Assembly (NCBI GenBank): GCA_030266915.1
Contig: JAJDIZ010000002.1
Coordinates: forward strand, 1-56,914
Direction of reading: 5' to 3'
Length of the DNA: 56,914 nucleotides
Source of the DNA: Ruminococcaceae bacterium OttesenSCG-928-D13
Lineage (GTDB): Bacteria > Bacillota > Clostridia > Oscillospirales > Ruminococcaceae
Shown: positions 37,234-45,783 of the stretch, piece by piece
Layout of the letters: every line of letters begins with the position of its first letter
Position numbering within the stretch: position 1 is the stretch's first letter
Position numbers and translations under genes: made by a program
Notes under the pieces: generated by a model
Told to the model about the DNA's origin: nothing
Seen by the model: only the letters and a program-made list of their open reading frames with translations
The model's database searches: none

Positions 37234-37890
37234 CTATTTTTGTTGCCAAACCATTTGCTCGTTGCAATCCCCGCACATGATGTTGACCATCTTTGTTGCT
37301 CGCACCGATGTACCGCAACATGGGCAAACATACTTCCGGCTGTTGCTGGTGGTTCTACCTGTTGGCGGCAGTGTTCCAGTTCCGGCGCTCCCGGCTCCGG
37401 CTCCACCGCGAGGCACAAAAGACCATTCACGACGTGCCATGTCGATGTCAGTCCAAGCCTGTTCGATGATAAAATCAAGCAATCCCTCTGTCGGCTCCGT
37501 AATGCTCCAGCCAATCCGCTTGTCGTAGCTGATGGAGAGGTCGCGCTTTTCGGCCTCGACCTTGAAGCGTTTGTTATGATACTGCCCCGCGCGCGAAACA
37601 TCTTTAATATCGTTAGCCAGACAAAAAAGGTGTACACACTCATGTAAAAGGGTGGCCGTGACTTCCTCAATGGGCCTGTCCAGCGTCCCGGCCCCAATGT
37701 TCAATTCGTGGCGGCTCTCTTGGCCTTTTCGCCAGCTTTTACCCACCGTCACATGACCATAGGCGCGGGGTGTGCTCTGTATGGTAATGATGGGTTCTTC
37801 CAACTGACCTTCAAAGTATTTTTCATTGAGCGCCCGAAACATCTTTTCCAAATACCCGGCTGTCCTCGATGTCTTAACGGTCTTTTTCAT
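37234..37890 (-). CDS. SprT-like zinc metallopeptidase with C-terminal zinc ribbon
   Basis: LLHECVHLFCLANDIKD...HNKRFKVEAEKRDL; C-terminal CPCCGTSVRATKMVNIMCGDCN. Confidence 0.83.
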   Translation of the reverse strand: MKKTVKTSRTAGYLEKMFRALNEKYFEGQLEEPIITIQSTPRAYGHVTVGKSWRKGQESRHELNIGAGTLDRPIEEVTATLLHECVHLFCLANDIKDVSRAGQYHNKRFKVEAEKRDLSISYDKRIGWSITEPTEGLLDFIIEQAWTDIDMARREWSFVPRGGAGAGSAGTGTLPPTGRTTSNSRKYVCPCCGTSVRATKMVNIMCGDCNEQMVWQQK

Positions 37891-38090
37891 GTTTCGTACC
37901 TCCATAATTTTTTGTTGGCCCCAACTTGGGGCTTAAAAACCGTTTCCGGCTGTAATTAACAAAAAAGCCGCTGTCCGGGGTGGTCAAGAGCACCGTGGAA
38001 TAAGGCCCTACCTTATGCCGCGAAAGGCTCTTTACCGCCGCAGAGGACGGCGGGTTATTATATCCGTCAGCCGAAACGGTATCACAAAAT

Positions 38091-38186
38091 GCCCTGCCAG
38101 CAGGCAGGGCTACAACGCACTTGTTCTTGACCTTTGGCCCTTAACGCTTTACCCGGACTATGATTTATCATATCCGGGTAAAGCGT
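38091..38186. repeat. Two adjacent strong inverted repeats
   Basis: GCCCTGCC-AGCA-GGCAGGGC (38091-38110); ACGCTTTACCCGGA-C-TATGAT-TT-ATCATA-TCCGGGTAAAGCGT (38144-38186). Confidence 0.75.
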
Positions 38187-38346
38187 CTAAAGGGTCGCTG
38201 GGTGTATATATCGGGGCAGATGGTTACTGGGCGTGTCCGAAAAAAGCCGTCACAGGTGTCGGCTCCGGGTGATACAATCACCCATCCGAATTGACATACT
38301 TTGCAATTTATGGTATAGTTTCGAACGTTGCTACGAAAATTAGTTG

Positions 38347-38375
38347 TTGCACACCTCTTTTAGATATGGTATAAT
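38347..38375 (+). promoter_or_regulatory. Sigma-A type promoter
   Basis: TTGCAC - 17 bp - TATAAT. Confidence 0.8.
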
Positions 38376-38381
38376 TAATAT

Positions 38382-38680
38382 GTACAAACCCACATTGCCA
38401 AAACAACACCCGTTACCGGGCTGAAAGCATCAGATGGCACGCCGTGGCATTAAAACCATCTGGTGACGGTGGGTATGGACTGCACAGGATTGAATCTTCA
38501 TATTCAAAACTGCAACCAAGCTGGGAAGGGTCAGCGAAAAATCCGTGAATGGCCTTAACCTCTGGCAGAGAATGTGTAAGTGGAGCCGTGGTTATCCCAT
38601 GCAGTCCTCGCGCGAAAGCGCCGTCAGCAACGAGACGTAAAAACCCGTTGTTGGCCGAGAGGCCTTTAAGGAATTATTTA
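38382..38680 (+). ncRNA. Candidate structured noncoding RNA or long leader upstream of the integrase; family not recognised
   Basis: Long-range helix GGACTGCA/TGCAGTCC; CAGATGG/CCATCTG; TTGAAT/ATTCAA; two GNRA-capped hairpins (GCGC-GAAA-GCGC, GGCC-GAGA-GGCC); strong promoter upstream and terminator downstream; no ORF. Confidence 0.65.
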
Positions 38681-38710
38681 AAACAAAAAAACTAAACACC
38701 GAAAATCCAC

Positions 38711-38765
38711 CACAGACAATACCACCCAATTTTGAACGGGGATGGTTTTAGGTCTGTTTTTTTAT
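38711..38765 (+). terminator. Intrinsic terminator or attenuator between the structured RNA and the integrase
   Basis: ACAGACAATACCACCC...GGGGATGGTTTTAGGTCTGT followed by TTTTTT. Confidence 0.75.
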
Positions 38766-38785
38766 TGCACGGGGGGTGATAAAAA

Positions 38786-39655
38786 ATGAGAAAACGAGGG
38801 TCTTTACAATTCGAGGCGAATCAGGCGCTTGAAAATATGAAAGCGTTTGGACGAAGCCGTGATGCTGACAAGAAAGCCGGTGTAACCAAAGACAAAATTT
38901 ATACATATAAAACCATGCGCACTTACCAACACCAAGCTGGACGTTTCATCGAGTGGGTTCGTGGTCAGGATGAGAATAAGAAAACGAAGACGCTGGAACA
39001 GTCCCGCGAATGGGTAGACGCATATATCCAGCATATGAAAGATAGAGGCGACAAGGCCGCCAGTCAGGCAACTGCGGCGGCGAGCCTCGCCAAGTTGTTC
39101 CAATGCTCCAAGAGCGATTTTGCGCCGACTGACCCGGTACGCAGGGTTGATATTGAGCGTTCCCGCAACGAGGTTCCCAGCGACAACCGTTTCAGCGAGG
39201 AAAAAAACCGTGACCTTGTGGACGTGTGCAAAGCAACTGGCCTCCGACGCTGTGAGGTGTCGGCTTTGCGGCCCGATTGGTTGCGTGGGGATGCACAGGC
39301 TGGGTTTCGCCTGTCAATCCCGCCCGGTATCGCCAAGGGCGGACGACCACGCGAGTTACCAATAAGAGGTGAAACGGCGGCGAAAGCGGTTGAGGTTATA
39401 CGCCGCACGTTCGCCGGAAATCGCGTTTTCCCACGCGTCCATACACACGCTGACATTCACGCCTACCGCGCCGAGTACGCCAACAGCTACTACAGGGAGT
39501 TGGCGCGTGATGTGCGTACACTCCACCGTTCCGAGCGATACGATTGTCGAAAAGACAAGGCCGGTATCCATTATGACCGTGCGGCAATGAAGGCGGTCAG
39601 CGAGGCTCTGGGACACACGCGAGTCTCGGTAATCGCCAGCAATTATTTGATGTGA
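38786..39655 (+). CDS. Tyrosine recombinase / integrase
   Basis: ATGLRRCEVSAL (Arg I), GIAKGGRPRELPI (Lys), HAYRAEYA (HxxR), ALGHTRVSVIASNYLM (H...Tyr). Confidence 0.88.
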   Translation: MRKRGSLQFEANQALENMKAFGRSRDADKKAGVTKDKIYTYKTMRTYQHQAGRFIEWVRGQDENKKTKTLEQSREWVDAYIQHMKDRGDKAASQATAAASLAKLFQCSKSDFAPTDPVRRVDIERSRNEVPSDNRFSEEKNRDLVDVCKATGLRRCEVSALRPDWLRGDAQAGFRLSIPPGIAKGGRPRELPIRGETAAKAVEVIRRTFAGNRVFPRVHTHADIHAYRAEYANSYYRELARDVRTLHRSERYDCRKDKAGIHYDRAAMKAVSEALGHTRVSVIASNYLM

Positions 39656-40098
39656 GGAAGGTGAAGCCAGTGGGTGAACAGGAGTATATCAAACGGCTTG
39701 AAGCCGAGGTAAGCGCCATGAGGGCAACCATCACCGGCAGAGCCAACCGTGACCGCGATTTGCGGCCCCGTGACCAGCATTGTGGATACCGGGTAATTTC
39801 CAAAAAAGAGGGTGAGTGGGTGGCGATTCGCGGCGGTGCTGTACAAGGCCGGAAACCGGCCTACATTGTTGAGCTTGAGACGCCGTACACCTCCACCATG
39901 CGGATTTATCCCCTGCGGGAGAGCATCAAACAGGCGGTGTGTGAGTTGGCCGCAAACAGCGATTTTGAAGGGCCGGAGCCGCCCAAGCTGTTTGACTTAA
40001 AAATGTTCGTTCAGCGCGGGCCTGCTGATTTTTGGGCAGTGACGTGCTTCTTCAATAAAGAGTGGACGGAAATATCACAGGAGGGAGGTGAAAAATGA
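39652..40098 (+). CDS. Hypothetical protein in the integrase operon
   Basis: ATGA overlap with the integrase stop; possibly starts at an internal GTG. Confidence 0.65.
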   Translation: MRKVKPVGEQEYIKRLEAEVSAMRATITGRANRDRDLRPRDQHCGYRVISKKEGEWVAIRGGAVQGRKPAYIVELETPYTSTMRIYPLRESIKQAVCELAANSDFEGPEPPKLFDLKMFVQRGPADFWAVTCFFNKEWTEISQEGGEK

Positions 40099-40496
40099 TG
40101 AGGGATGAGTTTTATTCGTGGCTCTATGCAGGCTCCAATATCAAGCTCGGTAGTGCAATGGATGTGCTTATAAGGAATATGAGCACGGACGAACTGGTGT
40201 GCATGTTGCCGCGTATCACGACGGCACCTCCGATGTCGCGTTGCAGTGGGGTTGTGGCAAGCTTTCACACGCCGGACACGCACAGTAAGGCCGAAGTTAC
40301 TCGCGCCGCACGGGCTTTGTTTGAGGCGCTGGAGAACGAGCCGAACGTGTACGACGGTTGGAACGATGTTGCTGACCATGTTTCTTCTAAATGGGCGCTC
40401 ATTGAAAATCGTGGCTATGATGTGGATGCGACGAATCGCGCCATTCGGATGATGGCTGATGAAATCAAAGCGGCGTTTGAAACCGAGATTGCGTAG
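40095..40496 (+). CDS. Hypothetical protein in the integrase operon
   Basis: ATGA overlap with the previous gene; RBS GGAGG. Confidence 0.65.
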   Translation: MMRDEFYSWLYAGSNIKLGSAMDVLIRNMSTDELVCMLPRITTAPPMSRCSGVVASFHTPDTHSKAEVTRAARALFEALENEPNVYDGWNDVADHVSSKWALIENRGYDVDATNRAIRMMADEIKAAFETEIA

Positions 40497-40504
40497 GCGA
40501 GCGC

Positions 40505-40545
40505 AACAAAAAAGGCGACCTCCGTTTGCAATGGGGGTCGCCTTT
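40505..40545. terminator. Intrinsic terminator
   Basis: AAAAAAGGCGACCTCC-GTTTGCAAT-GGGGGTCGCCTTT. Confidence 0.8.
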
Positions 40546-40742
40546 CATTTGGGCTTTGGTGCTGGTGCCGAGTGTGCGTAGCACATTTCAACGGCTCCTT
40601 TCTTTTCTGCAAGGGCTTTCTGCAAAGGACTTTATGCGTGTGGCTCCTAATGGAATGGGCCGTGTTTGTTCAATTCTACGGGTAGGTCAAGGACGGTGAT
40701 GTTCAAAAAACAAATTCCTCACCCGTAGCCCTTCCCGATACT

Positions 40743-40886
40743 CTTGATACCTTGATACCTTGATACGTTGATACTTCTTTTAAAAAAATTATCAATAGTA
40801 TCAAGTGGTAGTGTTTGACTTGATACCCGTAAAACGGCTTGAAATCGGTATATTGGGGGGTTCGGTATCAAGTATCAAGGTATCAG
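40743..40886. repeat. CTTGATAC/GTATCAAG iteron array overlapping the 3' end of the RepA-like gene
   Basis: CTTGATAC at 40743, 40751, 40759, 40819; GTTGATAC at 40767; GTATCAAG at 40798, 40865, 40872; GGTATCAG variant at about 40880. Confidence 0.85.
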
Positions 40887-42066
40887 CGACACCAGCGTTT
40901 TCGTCAACGTTGGAGTTCTCTGAAAAATTGGCCTCACCCGAATAATCGTTCAACGTGATTTGCTCGGCATCTTCATCGTCTACATCGACAGGCGTTGAAG
41001 TAGGAGAAACAAGGCGACTGAAACGATACGTCCTGTCTTTCGTGCTTGTGGGGCGGTCACATCGAACGTGGTCGCGTTCCAGCAATAAGGCGCTGAATTT
41101 CTTAAACCGCTTACCAACCTCATTGCTGACCAGCATCTCCCCGGTCACGTTCATCACATCCGCCATAAAGTCCGACGGTTTTGTTTCAAAGCCGCTCGGC
41201 TCCTGTGCCAGCCTGTGAAGGATGGTTCTTACAACCGGGTCTTGGCTGTACGCCATCACACGCTGGTGCCGTTCCAGTTCTTCCCGTGAGCCGCGATACT
41301 TCCAAATACAATCCTCGCCGTCAAACTCGACCACAAAAGACGTTTCTTCGGTTTCGCGGGAGGTGTAATAAAGGGTTGCAATTCTGTCCTCGGAATTGCC
41401 CCGAGAATGGCGTTGAAGTACCATTGCGAAGTCTACGCCACCAAAGATGCCCTGCCCGCCCAAGATGCTATCAAAAGGGTTTTCCGGGTTCTTCTCTTGC
41501 CTGTTATGGTGAACAAGCAAAACACAAATATTGTGCTTGTCGGCGATTGCTTTAAGCGCCGCCATTTCGGTTGTATCCATCCCATAGAAATTCTTGTTAC
41601 CGTAGTTGCGGTCAGGTCGAATGCGTTGGAAAACATCAATAATTACAATAGTGGTTTCGGGAAAATCGGCCATGTGGTTGTCAATCTCGGCTTCCAACCC
41701 AGCCCCAAGAATACTTGCCTCGGTACGCATTCGCAAACGCTCATTCGGAGCCACTCCCAGCGCGGTAGAAATTTTACGCACCCTGTCCTGCAAACGCCTC
41801 TCGCCGTCCTCCAGCGCCATATAAAGCACGTCGCCTTTGTGGGTCGAGTGTTCAAGAAAAGGGATACCTTCGGTGATACAGATGCCCATTTCCATCATCA
41901 TCATGCTTTTGCCAGCTTTCGGGTCGGCACTGATGATACCCAAGCCTTGATGCACAAGTCCCTCAACCACCCACAGCAGAGGCGGCAGTGCCTTTTGGTC
42001 AAGTTCTTTCGCGTTTTGTGTCGTAATCTTCAAAATAATGTCCTCCTTTATAATTTTTTGTTTCAT
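40801..42066 (-). CDS. RepA-like hexameric AAA/RecA-fold ATPase (AAA_25 type)
   Basis: Walker A SADPKAGKSMM; VIIDVFQRIRP; CVLLVHHNRQ; resembles plasmid replicative helicase RepA. Confidence 0.87.
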   Translation of the reverse strand: MKQKIIKEDIILKITTQNAKELDQKALPPLLWVVEGLVHQGLGIISADPKAGKSMMMMEMGICITEGIPFLEHSTHKGDVLYMALEDGERRLQDRVRKISTALGVAPNERLRMRTEASILGAGLEAEIDNHMADFPETTIVIIDVFQRIRPDRNYGNKNFYGMDTTEMAALKAIADKHNICVLLVHHNRQEKNPENPFDSILGGQGIFGGVDFAMVLQRHSRGNSEDRIATLYYTSRETEETSFVVEFDGEDCIWKYRGSREELERHQRVMAYSQDPVVRTILHRLAQEPSGFETKPSDFMADVMNVTGEMLVSNEVGKRFKKFSALLLERDHVRCDRPTSTKDRTYRFSRLVSPTSTPVDVDDEDAEQITLNDYSGEANFSENSNVDENAGVADTLILDTEPPNIPISSRFTGIKSNTTT

Positions 42067-42140
42067 CTATTGAAACACACCCCCGGTTTGTCCGGGTTGG
42101 TGTGGAAAAAATTTCCAAGTTTGGTACATTGCCGAGGCTG

Positions 42141-42521
42141 TTATTCGCCTACAGCGGCGGCATAGATGTCGCCAATGAGGTCGCTCTCGCCGGTGCCACA
42201 GAAGGTGGAAATGAGGCAATCGACACCCAAGCCCTCATCTTTGGGGATACAGAGCGTGAAATCCGTTACCCGCATGGTCTTGATGCGCTCATTAGGGATG
42301 CCCTGCTTACGAAGCCGGACAATGGTCTCGTCGGCCCACGATTCCCCTTCCTCGCCCAGCGCGGGAAAAATAATCACCCGTTCGCTGACCTCAATATCAT
42401 GGAAAAAGGGTTGAACGTCGCCACGGATGCGGTGAATGGCTTTAAACCCCGAACGGACAAGCGCAATGGCATCAGTGAGCGTTGGTGTAAGAAAAACGAC
42501 GTTAGAAATAGACAAAGGCAT
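42141..42521 (-). CDS. Toprim-like protein (DnaG/OLD-type fragment)
   Basis: VVFLTPTLTDAIALVRSGFKAI...VIIFPALGEEGESWADETIVRLRKQGI; upstream of the RepA-like gene. Confidence 0.5.
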   Translation of the reverse strand: MPLSISNVVFLTPTLTDAIALVRSGFKAIHRIRGDVQPFFHDIEVSERVIIFPALGEEGESWADETIVRLRKQGIPNERIKTMRVTDFTLCIPKDEGLGVDCLISTFCGTGESDLIGDIYAAAVGE

Positions 42522-42524
42522 ATG

Positions 42525-43556
42525 TTAATTCTCTCCATCTTCGATAACATTCTGCCAACGAACGTTCGCAGATGGCATTGCGCTCTCTATTTTTTGGACA
42601 ATACTTCTTCCCCACGCCTCTTCGCTTTTTCCGAAAGAAAAAACAAAGAAGCCTGGATTTTTAAGTTTTTCCAGCGGTGGAATAGAAGTATAGAAGGTTA
42701 TATTCATCTTTTTTTCCGCCGCTGTTTCCTGTAACATATCCGCCATTTCTTTTGTTTTCACAATACCGACCATGTCAATCATTTTTTTTCCGTCAAGCAT
42801 GATTTTGCCATAGTAGTCTGTCTGCATCGGGGATTCTGTACTGAAAATGAGATTTTCATAATAAGAGAAATCCTCACACCCTTCCATGATATAAGCCATT
42901 TCTTCGACTACGTCTTCATCCTCTGGAAAGATATTGTCGCTATTGGTGAAAAGGCCCATGAAAGCCCAGCCAGCAGTGCGGCATCCACCCAAAATTTCCA
43001 CCTCGTAATATGTGCTTTTGAGTGCGCTCTCATCCTGCTTTACAAATGTGCGGTATTCATCCAAAGTATGACCCCGAAAATACCTCCCAGTGTCCTCATG
43101 GTTGTAAAAATACGCTTCAACAAATAGTATTCCGTCTCTAAACATTATTCTGCTGATACTCATGAAGTGGTGGTACACACTGGTGAGTATGTTGCACTCC
43201 ACTTCGATAGCCTTTTTCAAATTCCTTATATGGACTTTACCAGTGTGAGCAACTGGAATGGACATCACGACACTTCCAAACTCTTTATCCATGCTGAAAA
43301 AAACATCCTTTTTACAAACGGCATCTTTACAAACGGCATTGTGTTTCTCGAACTCATCAAAGGAATACATGTTCTGTTTGACCTTCCTTTTTCCCAGCTT
43401 TCTAACAGATGCGTTATACAGCATCTGCAAATCCATATAGGTAAGCATAAAAAAGGGAGCATCGTCCTCATTGAGCTTGCGAGGGGCGACAGGCGTGGAC
43501 TTCCCACTGTTGATTTTCTCGTAGTATTCTTCGATTTTTTTTAATTTCGTGTTCAT
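42525..43556 (-). CDS. Hypothetical protein, unknown family
   Basis: 343-aa ORF in the replication operon, AT-rich. Confidence 0.75.
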   Translation of the reverse strand: MNTKLKKIEEYYEKINSGKSTPVAPRKLNEDDAPFFMLTYMDLQMLYNASVRKLGKRKVKQNMYSFDEFEKHNAVCKDAVCKKDVFFSMDKEFGSVVMSIPVAHTGKVHIRNLKKAIEVECNILTSVYHHFMSISRIMFRDGILFVEAYFYNHEDTGRYFRGHTLDEYRTFVKQDESALKSTYYEVEILGGCRTAGWAFMGLFTNSDNIFPEDEDVVEEMAYIMEGCEDFSYYENLIFSTESPMQTDYYGKIMLDGKKMIDMVGIVKTKEMADMLQETAAEKKMNITFYTSIPPLEKLKNPGFFVFSFGKSEEAWGRSIVQKIESAMPSANVRWQNVIEDGEN

Positions 43557-43840
43557 TCTATATCCTCCATTTAATTTTATATTTGACTAAAAACGTAAAA
43601 AACATCCCTCTTATCGCTTGGGATGATGGCGTTCACATCATCCGGGGGTGCCCGTCCTCGGTATCTACCGAGATAGTTAGCACCTCTGTTAAGCGTAAGA
43701 AAGATGTATACAAACATAATAAACCTCCTTTTATTTTTTCGTTATCACGCCCTTTCTGGTCGGCCGAAATGGTTTTATGTGAATGACGGGTGGGTCAACT
43801 GATAGGTGGATTATACCATGATTCTTTGAATATGTCAAGC

Positions 43841-43874
43841 AAATATTGACGATATAATTTATTCGTCAATATTT
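43841..43874. promoter_or_regulatory. Inverted-repeat operator between divergent genes
   Basis: AAATATTGACGA - 10 nt - TCGTCAATATTT, followed by further TTGACG half-sites. Confidence 0.7.
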
Positions 43875-43941
43875 ATGTATTGACGCTTTCGTGTTGACGA
43901 CAATATATGAGCGTGATATGATTGGTTTTGGAGGTGCGAAT

Positions 43942-44682
43942 ATGAAAGAGCAAGATTTAGGCGAAATAAGCATTTTTGGGCAACGGTTACGTGCATTGCG
44001 AAACTCTTGGAATCCTCCGATGTCCTCACAGGATTTAGCTACGGAACTTGGTTATAAATCTGATGCAACTGTCAGAAACTGGGAGAATCCAAAACGGCTT
44101 GACAAAAACAGCGAGGATGAAAAAAAATGGATAATGCCTCCCATTGATAAAATCGCACAAATAGCCGACATCTTTTCGTGCAGTGTAGATTATCTGTTGG
44201 GAAGAACGGATGTCATAAATGAAGAGCGATTAGAGGGTATGAGTGAAGATTTAAGTGAACTACATGCGACCCTATCCCGCTACGGCCTATATGGTGATAA
44301 GTTCTTTAACCTCATTCAAAAATATCTTAAAACAATGACAACGGCTATCGGTGACACGCCATTTGGCAAAAAAAACCTATTCTTCAACTATTTTGAGATG
44401 TTGACCATGATGGACGAAGCGACCCGCATATCGCTTCTGTTGCCTAAAAAAAATGATGTCAATGAATCATCCAATATTGTAGATGTAAGCAAAGTTGTCG
44501 TTGGCACAGCAAACGCAACACAACGCATTCACGGGTTCCATAAAAAAGCTCAAGACTCTTTTGCCCAATACTTCAAGATACTTTATGATATGACCGAGGA
44601 TGCCTATTTAGATATTGCCAAAAGTGATAGTGAGAAAAATGTCATCGCCGCAATAGTGAAAGCTCATACAGACCCGGTCTAA
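43942..44682 (+). CDS. XRE/Cro-CI family repressor
   Basis: FGQRLRALRNSWNPPMSSQDLATELGYKSDATVRNWENPKRL...IADIFSCSVDYLLGRTD; RBS GGAGGTG. Confidence 0.85.
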   Translation: MKEQDLGEISIFGQRLRALRNSWNPPMSSQDLATELGYKSDATVRNWENPKRLDKNSEDEKKWIMPPIDKIAQIADIFSCSVDYLLGRTDVINEERLEGMSEDLSELHATLSRYGLYGDKFFNLIQKYLKTMTTAIGDTPFGKKNLFFNYFEMLTMMDEATRISLLLPKKNDVNESSNIVDVSKVVVGTANATQRIHGFHKKAQDSFAQYFKILYDMTEDAYLDIAKSDSEKNVIAAIVKAHTDPV

Positions 44683-44706
44683 TATGTACCAGCCAGTATA
44701 AAGAGA

Positions 44707-44738
44707 AAAGGCCCTGCCATCATCGGCAGAGCCTTTTT
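44707..44738. terminator. Terminator between convergent XRE and tniQ genes
   Basis: AAAAGGCCCTGCC-ATCATC-GGCAGAGCCTTTTT. Confidence 0.75.
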
Positions 44739-44751
44739 GTTTTGGAAACCA

Positions 44752-45783
44752 TCACGATACCAACCCATAAATCTTTCCCCAGCGACGCACCGTTCCGGGG
44801 TCGATGCCCAACCTCCGTGCAATAGCCTTTTGGGGTTCTCCCTTTTCCAGCCCCTTGCGAATTTCTGCGATTCCGTCAACCTTCTTGGGTTTTGAAAATA
44901 GACTTTCAAAACCGATACCCATAAAATGTGCTACCTGTAAGATGAAGCGTGGGGCCGGGTTCTTGGCGTAACCAAAAGTTACAGTTAGGCGAAGCTGGCT
45001 CACATCATCATCAGGCACAAAATCATCATAGAACACCCGCATAGCCTCTGCCATTTCCCGTGTTTTCGTCCATCGTCCTGTCACTGGTCGCCAACCGTGC
45101 CGTTTTAAGCCCTCGTCCAGCACGGCGGTGTGTATGCCGCCATCGGCTTTCAAGTCCAGCGGCGAAGCCAAACAGGCACCATACAGCGCCGATAAATCGC
45201 GCTCTTGCTGGCTCGCCTCTCCCTGCCGGACGGCTGACAGTTCCATCCCCAGCAGGGCCGGGCGAAAAGTCACCTCGCAGTCGGTAAACGGCACACCCGT
45301 ATCACACAGCCAGCACCCGTGCGTTGTGCAGATGCGAAGGTCTACAAGCTGGTGTGCCCGGTGCCAGTAGGGTTCGCCATACTGGGCAATGTCATCATGA
45401 TAGCACTCCGGGCAGTAGCGGAAAAAGGGGTGCCGCTCACCGCTTATGGTGTTCATGCCTACCAGCATTACGGCCCTGCCGCCACCGTGGGTTAGTTCAT
45501 GTACAACATTTTGCTTGCGTTCGGCGCTCCAAAACCGGGCGTAGTAGGGTAGTAGTGTGTGCTGGACCAGTATATCTACAGGTTTCATATAAGGCGCATG
45601 CAGATTGCCCATGACAACCGCCAGTTCGGTTGCCAGTTCCAGTGACACCCTGCCCTTGTACCGGCCAAACAAATCACGGACGCTTTGGGTGGCACAATAA
45701 TTCCCGCTCCGAAGGTGATACCGGGAAAGCACCGAAAACCACAGTTCATCCGGGTAAGGTGTAGGCAGAAAAGACAGGCTCAT
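44752..45783 (-). CDS. tniQ: TniQ/TnsD-like target-selection protein
   Basis: LPTPYPDELWFSVLSRYH; zinc motif YCPECYHDD...CTTHGCWL; C-terminal HTH QKAIARRLGIDPGTVRRWGKIYGL. Confidence 0.88.
   Translation of the reverse strand: MSLSFLPTPYPDELWFSVLSRYHLRSGNYCATQSVRDLFGRYKGRVSLELATELAVVMGNLHAPYMKPVDILVQHTLLPYYARFWSAERKQNVVHELTHGGGRAVMLVGMNTISGERHPFFRYCPECYHDDIAQYGEPYWHRAHQLVDLRICTTHGCWLCDTGVPFTDCEVTFRPALLGMELSAVRQGEASQQERDLSALYGACLASPLDLKADGGIHTAVLDEGLKRHGWRPVTGRWTKTREMAEAMRVFYDDFVPDDDVSQLRLTVTFGYAKNPAPRFILQVAHFMGIGFESLFSKPKKVDGIAEIRKGLEKGEPQKAIARRLGIDPGTVRRWGKIYGLVS

Noticed and set aside
38015-38272. 85-aa plus-strand ORF MPRKALYRRRG...
   Set aside because: It spans two strong inverted repeats and has no domain signature; the region is better explained as non-coding.
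38382-38680. Group II intron, tmRNA or RNase P RNA assignment for the structured region
   Set aside because: No domain V-like element, no reverse transcriptase, no tmRNA tag/ends and no recognisable RNase P conserved regions; left as an unassigned candidate RNA.
40743-40886. CRISPR array interpretation of the CTTGATAC repeats
   Set aside because: Repeats are 8 bp, partly contiguous and in both orientations, with no uniform spacers and no cas genes in the window.
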